Shown here one piece after another: positions 55,964 through 64,000 of a DNA stretch of 64,000 nt (positions are counted from its first letter, which is position 1; every line of letters starts with the position of its first letter). The position numbers and the translations under genes are program-made. The DNA comes from Galerina marginata (taxonomy: Eukaryota > Basidiomycota > Agaricomycetes > Agaricales > Galerinaceae). The notes beneath the pieces are model-generated. The model made no database searches, was not told the DNA's origin, and saw only the letters and a list, made by a program, of their open reading frames with translations. The stretch lies in contig JAECYW010000017.1 of assembly GCA_023014335.1 (NCBI GenBank), positions 434,001-498,000 on the forward strand, in the 5' to 3' direction.

Positions 55964-58900
55964 ATGGATCCTATAAACTTACGCACTGACGGTACGTTCC
56001 CATATTTCGTTGTTCGTTGGTGCACGGTTACTGATTTATATGCTTTTCACCGTCTTTCTACGCGAATAAAATTAAAACGAAATTATCCATCTGCACCTTG
56101 ACACTTGAATCCGGTTTTGAATTTCTGGGGATGTGATCATACATTTTGGTACATCGACTGTTAATAAATCCAGTCATCTCGGTCAAGCAATATACTCCTC
56201 GAGATCCGACGGGCGTTTTGACTGAGATGAAGGTTCTTCACTTCAATAATAATTATCGTTTTTACAATGTTTGGGTCAACGTGGGTGATGTTCAGCATTA
56301 TGTAGACGATCCCAATTGTCTGGTGCTCAGCGTTGAAGTCCGCCTCTTGGTGCTCTGGTTTCGTTGTTTCATTTTGCGTGATTTGCATACCCTTTGTCGC
56401 GCACATGGGATCGTGGCGTCTCGGGAAACTAAAGGAATGCTTTCTCGCAGATTGTTTGAACATGTCTGTCATCAGAGATGCGGAAGTTTCGTGTATATTT
56501 TTAAGTCGCGGACACAACCACGGAATGGGATTGAGGGAATATTTGCATCGTTTATACGTTCGTTCGAGGTCGTGGGCTCTAATACGTATACAGAGGTGGG
56601 GTCGATGGGCGGGTCTTCTAGACAGGCTGAGACGACGGCTCCAGCTAACGAGGGAAGGAAACGAATATGATACCAGCCACCTCAGTCCGCTGGACTATGA
56701 TAGAAAGTATTGTATTATAAAGGAGTGGGACGATGAGGTGAATACCAGCAAGTTGATGATGGTGGTCTGTGCAGCTTGCAGTATTCGAGTCTCTATTTCC
56801 GATTCTGACCTCGTTGACGGGTATACAATCGACTTTAAACTGCTTCGAAATGACAGTTTACCAGACGCTTTGTTACCGCGGACATATAATATATTGGCGT
56901 ACGAGAAGGCTATCCTAAATTGTAAAGGACTTGAATTCCATGATCGTTTGGGGCGCTTGCGTTGTGTTTGCCTTGCCGAAAATCTTTGAACGCCGGGACG
57001 GTCCCGAAGTTTGCATTGGGAAATTGGCTGTATTACGCTCGTGATGCTCTGCCTCCGGCTGTGAAGGCTGCTTTTGATGAATCCAGTCTTTTCGATAGGA
57101 TGTTAATTTCCCGGGCGCGATGCAACTCCATCACGTGTAGGTTTAACTCTCGAGGCAATGAAGATAACGAAAATACCGTGCGCACAACGTTGAATCGTGC
57201 ACGAAAAGGTGTGAGAGGTAATGTTATGGTGGCGCCTTTGGACGTGTTTAGGATGAACGATGTTATACCTCCAAGTTCGAGTTTTATACGGGATACGATG
57301 TGCGCGATATTTGTAGGCAACAGCATTCCTACTCGCTCAACTTGTCCAAGTATAGTCCTGTTCTTGTTAGGAGATCCAGAGTGAAAGATATGATAATGTT
57401 TTTAATCGATAACAACCGTCATTATAGGGCAACTCATGGATTTGGATTTAGTCAAGCAAATTTCGATGATCTTTTTGATGTTGAGGTCGACGACGGCTTC
57501 CTTGCTTCGGTTCATGTAGGACATATACCTGCAAACGATGCTATAGATGTTGCGACATCTGACTACACTCTGAGGAATGTCGATAGTTTTTGTTGAAGGT
57601 GATGACTCTGATGAGCTTTTAATGGAGAATGTTGGATACACCGAAGGAGATGACTCACCATGAGCTACCAGACAATGAAGAATGTTGCTGTGGAAAGATG
57701 TCTTCGGGGAAAACCTTTCCTGGTGTCTGGTAAAGGATCTCGTAGTCTTCCAGATTTTTGTAATCCGTCTATCTGACTTGGTTGTTCCCTCATTTGGATC
57801 CGTGGGGTATCGGCGGTTTCTATCACCCTGGTAGACGTGTCAAGATCAGCATGGAGGAGCAGCTTTCCCATTTGTTGTTGGTTGACGATAGCCCATTTGA
57901 GAGAGATCCTGAATTCGCTTTTGTATTTCATAATGTTTGCAGGAAAGCTGTAGTTTCTCGAACATTGAGGTTTACCGTCTCGAAGCGTTTACACCATGGT
58001 ATAGTCGAAGATCTGCTGAGTGTGGACCCTGAAGTTCTGAGTGAACTAAATGAAAAATGTCTCCAAGATGCGCACTATAGACCAGTCAATGATAAGGAGA
58101 AAAAAAGCATTTAAGTTGCTCGCCTCGCTTCGGATGGTTGCTAGGCATGTGCCAGGTAGCGACGGTTATAAAACAATATTGAGGAACGAGATCCGGTCAT
58201 TGATCACTTACAGGGGCGCGCCTACACTCTTCATTACTTTAAATCCTTCTGACGTAGACCACCCAATAGTTAGGCTATTTGCTGGACAGGATATTCGGCT
58301 CGAGGATGCTGGGAGAGGTGAGGATATGTCTGAGTGGCAGCGTAAGCTCTTCGCTGCACGGAATCCGTCGTCCTGTGCGAGGTTCTTTGACTTCATGATA
58401 ACTAAGTTTATCAAAATTGTTCTTCGGTATGGTCGAGAAGATGAGGGATTGTATGGGAAGTGTGTAGCGTACTATGGTACTGTCGAAGCACAAGGGAAAG
58501 GGACTCTTCACTGTCACATGTTGGTATGGTTGAGAGGGCATCCATCGCCCCAAGTATTGCGTGATAGAATGCATGGCTCTTCGGAATACCGTGAAAAGGT
58601 GTTTGGATGGCTGGAGTCTGTAATTAAATGCGAGTTCCCGGGTGCCTCTAGCACCGAGACTCAGATGCGGACTTTCCCTCGGCGTGTTCTCAATAAAGAG
58701 ACTGGTGATATACATCCTGGTATCCTTTGTGATCGTCTGACCGATACTTTTTCGCATGACCGCGGAGCATTTTGGAGAGAGTTTAATCATACCTTGACAA
58801 GGTTAATTCATCGTTATTCCTGGCACGAGCACCAGCCAACTTGTTGGAAGTATCTAGAACGTGGTCAAGAAAAGAATGATCAAAATTGTAGGATGGGCAT

Positions 58901-59109
58901 GGATGGACAGACTCGCGACACTACGACGTTGGACAAGGAGACGCACGCTATTTTGCTGAGGCGTCGTCATCCCAGGATTGCCTCTCACACCGATGTTGTT
59001 ACATTTCTTATGAAGTGTAACATGGATATCAAGTTTGTTGGCTCTGGTGAAGCTGCGAAAGCCTTCCTCTACTACGTGACCGACTACGTGACGAAACCCT
59101 CTCTCCCTG
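55964..59109 (+). pseudogene. Helitron Rep part, frameshifted (unit 2)
   Basis: This is the Rep half of the Helitron protein, second copy, again cut by the long-arm element (CTCCCTG at 59103-59109). The single frame of unit 1 is broken here by at least seven one-base length changes, at about 56,652 (+G), 56,961 (-T), 57,343 (-T), 57,588 (+T), 57,658 (-C), 57,775 (-T) and 58,101 (+A). The HUH motif and Tyr pair lie in the last open piece (58,050-59,147) and are unchanged. All changes are in homopolymers, so they may not be real. Confidence 0.85.
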
Positions 59110-62100
59110 CAGCCATGGTAGCTATATTTCTATATCAACCTGGGTAAATTGCCCAACTGTCTGATACAGATTTAACGGCAGATTGCCCAAGGCCTTTTGG
59201 CCTACAAATGCCCTACAAGAGCTATAAGAGCTCGGGGAGCCCGGGCATAGGTAAAAAAAAATGTTTTGGGTGCTGCTCGTCGTAGGACGCGCTTCTCAGG
59301 GTCGGGAAAGCGCCCATAGGCTTATATTTAGGTGTAGATGCCATCTGGGATGTTTTTACGCGTCCAGGTGCAGCACGTCGCGTCAAAATGAGCCCGACAA
59401 CGGGTTCCATGAGTCCTGCCACGCCGAATTTGGGCGTTGCGCTATTTTTGGACCGTCGCATCAAATCCATCAAAACCAGATAAATTTAGAAACACGCGTC
59501 ACTTCGTGCCTGGCTGTCTCGGAACGGCTGGGTACATAAATAGCGGAATTGATGGCATCATTTGGCACATGCGAAATTGATGGGATCACTCTGGCATGCC
59601 CAAATGGGCATTTGGGATCGTTTTGCGGTTTGCTTGCTGCTCCCGCTGGATATTCGTAATATTTAATACATGTATGTAATCTACACATCTTTCCAAGTCT
59701 AACCGTACAATTTTTATGCCGGAATTCGTACGGGAAAGGATGGATGCAACTTCATCCATCCGGATGACGCCCGGCGTCAATTACTGGGCACAATATAAAT
59801 AGATTTCATTTGTTCTCAAATTCTCTGGCCGTTTTGTGGGGTATATTGCCTTCACTTCTTCTCTCCCCTCTGATTTAAATAGGTAGTCGTAATCTCCTCA
59901 TTAATACTAACCTAATGATATTAATTTTATTTCCAAAAGTGAACAGCAAGACATAGGAATGCCTTCGGGAGCGGATGCTGCACCGAAAATTCGCTATAAA
60001 TAGATTTTCTCGAATTGCCCTTCGTTTTCCGCCCTCCACTGCCCTCAATTCTGCCTGCCCTCACTTTAGTAGGCATATCTGTTATTTACAGTTAATTCTG
60101 AATCTAACCATACCAATTTCACTCAAAATTCATTCCTGGAAACCAATTAATTTCCAAACCCTTTCGTATTCACTCATTTGTGTAGTAAACATATATATTA
60201 TATTTATATTCTACAACAACTACCTAGGACTTGTAGATAAATACCCAACTGCGAAATACAAGGGAACAGCGCTGGGGAGGTGGGAGGTGACAATCAAGGC
60301 CGCCCGGCCAGTGAGTCCGATGGGCAGAGGCTCCGTCTACAGCAGCCCGACGCAGCTGCCGTCGTAATCGCGTCAGTACCCATTCCCGCGGCGTTTTCGT
60401 TCGTGGCGGAAATGACTCGAACGGCGTGGTGTCGGCCTTATGGTTTGGATGGGCGGTGGCTGAGCCAAGCCTACGAGGGTCGGGTGGGCGGCGTCGCGAC
60501 AGCCTTGTCGAAGGGAAGTTGGAAAGACGAGATGAACCGTGAGGTTCATCTCGTCTCCTCCTTTCGCAGCCTGGAGCCCGAGCCCGAGCCCCAGCACGAC
60601 TCGGTGGAAGTGCTGGTGGCTGGTACACGCCCGTCTGCCCGCATCACCCGCCCAGCCAACGGGTAGACGGCACCACCACGCCCACTCGCTCATCGTCGTC
60701 TTGAACGGCGACAGCTGGGGCGTGAGGTGGTGTTGGTGTTGGCCGCGGTCGACCTGCCCTGACGCGGAGTTCGCGTCGAAGGGAGGCGGTGGGTTGAATA
60801 ACGAGGGTGGAGCGGCAGCACATACTGTGAAAGTACGTGCTGCCTCTCCGTTTCCGCGTCTCCACATCCTAGCAGCACCAGCAGCAGTGCCACTGCCGGT
60901 GTTCTGCTCGTTGTCGTCGCGCCGGCGAGCAGTGCTGCTGTGGCTCGATTCGATTCGGGCGGGGATCAATGGCGAGGCCGGGGTGGCCGGGTAGCACGGT
61001 GGGTAGCGAGGGAGGAGCGGTGGGGTGGAAGCGAGGGAAGAGCGGTGGATGGAAGCGACGGAGCTGGGTTGGGTGGAGCTGGGGTAGATGGGTGAGCAGG
61101 GGGCAGTGGGGAGGAGGTGAGGTGAAACGAGTCTATGCGACTCGTTTCACGGCGCACCTAGCGGGTCTCCCACACCCTGGGTCACCCCTTGGTTCCTTCT
61201 CCCCGCTTATCCACTTCCGTCAGAACGTCGGCCCACAGCCCTCAGATTGGAGGGGGGGCTCGCGACGTGGCAACGCGCGTCGTGTTCGTCGTGTTCGTTC
61301 GTGCTGTCGAAACCTTGTAAAGATGCAAAGTTAGTAAGAACATAAGTAATACCAATAAAAATAACTCACTTACATTTCTTGAGGTGTTGAGGGGACGGCC
61401 AAGCGAGAAGAGGAAGGATGGTGGTGGTTGCAGGTCAAGATCAACAACATTGATGGTTGTTGATGTGACGGCTGCCGTTTTCGGAACGCGATGTGATTGG
61501 TTGGATCACACGGCCCGATCGGTTTCGGGATCCTCGTCGTCGAGGAGAACGTCGCGGAATGTACTTCAATGAACATTTATAAAATAGGTAAGGCTCGGAA
61601 TTTCATATAGTACAAACTCCTTAGCCTACTGCTTACCTCCGAAGCAAAAAAATCTAAGTAAAATGTATATGTATCGAAGCCTACCGACCTGCGTGGTGAT
61701 TCACGGATGCTCGCACTCGACTTCCTGTGCTTTTAGGACTTGAATAAATTTATTCCAGGTAGATAACAGTACTAGGTTACAGTCAATAGCCATTAGAACG
61801 TATTCCAGGTATTTTATAATCACTTACCAGCGTTGTGTGACCACTTAGAGACACTACCTGTGGATTCGACACGATCTAAGTCAAAGATCATTTGCGAATA
61901 TCCCGCATCAGTCCAAGCCTACAACCTCCATCACCACACGCCATAGTTACCTCTCCCAAAGTATCTAGAAATCAATGAATTGTTTTCTATTGTAGTTCTA
62001 CCTGTTCATTTTGTGCTTAAATCTTTCATAATTAATTCAGTAGAGCCTTTGACTCGTAATGCACGACCCGAAATCACCACGAACTCATATCATCCTTTGC

Positions 62101-64000
62101 ATTGTGAGGTTCAGATGAGAATTTAATTACTCAACTTGAAATTTAAGGTAGTCACAACAAATTATACTACTAAATATATGTATTCATCCATTTTTACAAC
62201 GTCACCGACGTCCTCGACGACCTCGACGATGAGGAACTGGGGGGAGACTCGCCGGTCCGCGAGTTTTAAACTCCGCTTGGAGGTAAGATCAACCATGTTC
62301 GAACGTTGTTGATCTTACCTCCTGCTTCCTCCTCGCTCCTCACACCGCCTCCATCACCTCTCCTCCTTCTTCCCCAGCTGTGGCCAGCAGCGAATCCTCG
62401 AGCCCGGGGATACCACTGGCCCGACTGGAGGGCTCATCATCCCACCCACCGTCACGCAACACCACGCGCCGCGTGCCTCTCCCCTGAAAAGGGATGTAGG
62501 CCGGCATTCGACACGACGTCGACTCCGGACGAAGACTGTCGGCGCCAACGACATTTGAGGGCTTGGGGGGTAACCCAGGAAGTCAGGGGGGGTTGGAAAC
62601 ACGAAGGGAGGCCCTAGAAAAGGGACCGCACGGTGCGTAGCGGTTCGAGTCTCGCGACTCGAACTGCTTTCTTATACTCTCCATGCCTCCACCTCCACCG
62701 TTCCTCCGCAGGTACGACGACGATAACGTCGTTACCTCTAGTGAGGACCCGCAACCGCCCACCTATCGCAGCCGCGCCCCGCCGTCCCTTCGTCGAACCA
62801 GCTCGACCGACGGTCCCCTCGCATCAACCTCCCTCCCCTAACGACCGCCGACGCCTCTCCTAGCGTCGCCTACGTTGCCAATCGCCTCCACCCCGTGCCG
62901 TGGGTCGAGGCCAGCACGCAACATGGGCCCATCCACCACACCTGTCGTCCGCGGCACCAGCACCAGCATCAGCATCAAAGCAGCGCCAGCGCCGAATGGC
63001 CAATGGGCTGCTGCTGGTAGGTCTACCGTCTCGTCGGTTGAGTCTGGTGCCACGGACAAAGGGAAACCACGACCACCAACCACCGACAGCCCCTCGCGCT
63101 GTCCCCATGGACTGCGACGACGGACGAGCGTGAGCGTGAGCGGGGCGGCGGAAGCATGAACGGCGGCGGCGTCGTCGTCGTTGTTGTTTGCTGGGGATCC
63201 GGTGATACCAAGGTACGAGCAGCGATAAGCTGCTCGTACTGGTTCTTACTCCCCATGCCACTTCTGCTGCAGACCAGCAACCCGCGACGACACCCACTCC
63301 GCCATCAAGGTTCTCAACGAGACGACGACGACGACGAGCTGGACAGCTCGAGTTGAACACCAGGGCAAGGCCTTCGCCTGGTCCGCTGCCGCCATGTCCG
63401 CTGCCGCCATTCGCTCGGTAACCAGCACTTTCGCCGTGCTCGCCCTCCCCACTGTCACCGGGGAGCTAGAACGACGACGACGAGGGGAATAGGTTACACG
63501 AGTAGCAGGTACGTACGAGGGATATAGGCCAGTCCGCCACTGCGACTTGCCCGCTGACCCATCCCTTCCCCCCTCCGGCCCACCTACCACCTCTTCCCCT
63601 CTGGCCCGCTTACCTCCTTCCCGCCACCTCTCCTCCCCCCCTTTTACATACATACAATACATATATCTTACAGAGCATTGTATTTCGTAGTAAAGAATAA
63701 AATTGAATATATGCAGGCTATTTAATTAGGAAGCAACCCCACTGAGAAGATCGACGAAATTGTAAAGCTTGTGAGAATGATTTATAAACAAAATTGGTAC
63801 TGTTGGACTCGCATTTATCAGTAGATTACAGCTATACACATAAATATGGAGGGAAGGGCATATTGAGCATTGGGGAGAGCGAAAAGAGGGAGAGAATTGA
63901 ATGAAATCTATTTATAGCAATATTTCGGAGGAGCATCACTCATTGAAGGCCTTCCTATGACTTCCCCGTCACTTTTGGTGGTAAAAATTATATCATTAGG
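59110..64000. mobile_element. Long-arm inverted-repeat element, copy 2 (right arm cut by window end)
   Basis: This is the second copy of the 5.67-kb element, with the same insertion point and the same interior hairpins (for example 60,525-60,556 and 63,213-63,239). The window ends inside the right arm, at the position equal to 40,867 in copy 1. As it sits at the same target site, it was copied with the whole unit and did not insert independently. Confidence 0.88.

Larger units (their letters stand above)
50267..64000. repeat. Tandem duplication, unit 2 (incomplete, cut by the window end)
   Basis: This is a direct copy of unit 1, positions 27,131 to 40,867. Only a few substitutions were noticed, in the NTase gene and just after it (for example 53,116, 53,176 and 53,527). 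Most differences are plus or minus one base in homopolymers: at least seven in the Rep-helicase and about eight in the inserted element. The remaining 9.4 kb of the unit would follow the window end. Confidence 0.93.

Overview
This window looks like nuclear DNA of a basidiomycete fungus, most likely an agaricomycete. The genes are split by many short (about 50-60 base) GT-AG introns, and the gene families fit: a microsomal P450 of basidiomycete type, an F-box/LRR protein with a cysteine pair motif, a Yju3-type lipase, and fungal Helitron proteins. I could not place it to species. No tRNA, rRNA or CRISPR array was seen.

Positions 1-16,120 are ordinary, compact host DNA. In order they hold a cytochrome P450 (+), clathrin light chain (+), a monoacylglycerol lipase (-), an F-box protein (-), a mitochondrial ABC half-transporter (+), a coiled-coil protein of unknown role (+) and a NUDT12/NPY1-type NADH pyrophosphatase (-).

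From about 16.7 kb to the end the window is accessory, repeat-rich DNA. Except in inserted elements, the + strand is rich in G and T whichever strand is coding, and it carries six long T tracts but no A tracts of similar length. The genes are a gene of unknown role (-), a CMGC-like protein kinase (-), a divergent second kinase (+), a gene with a conserved beta-rich module (-), an F-box plus nucleotidyltransferase-like gene (+), a Helitron Rep-helicase (+), a further F-box gene (-), a gene with acidic 13-residue repeats (+) and a UPF1-like SF1 helicase (-).

The dominant structure is a direct tandem duplication. Unit 1 is 27,131-50,266 (23,136 bp). Unit 2 starts at 50,267 and runs off the window end. 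Each unit begins exactly at the left tip of a 961-bp foldback element. The first foldback interrupts the beta-module gene and has a 7-bp target duplication. The junction foldback has the UPF1-like helicase gene on its left and the beta-module gene on its right. That is the product expected from unequal recombination between two foldbacks, one in each gene. Inside both units a 5.67-kb element with about 1.1-kb inverted arms sits in the Helitron Rep-helicase. Removing it with one copy of its 7-bp target duplication restores one continuous frame of about 1,922 codons.

The two units are almost identical. Most differences are one-base changes in homopolymer length, so the frameshifts in unit 2 may be sequencing or polishing errors. 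The duplication itself should be confirmed with long reads.
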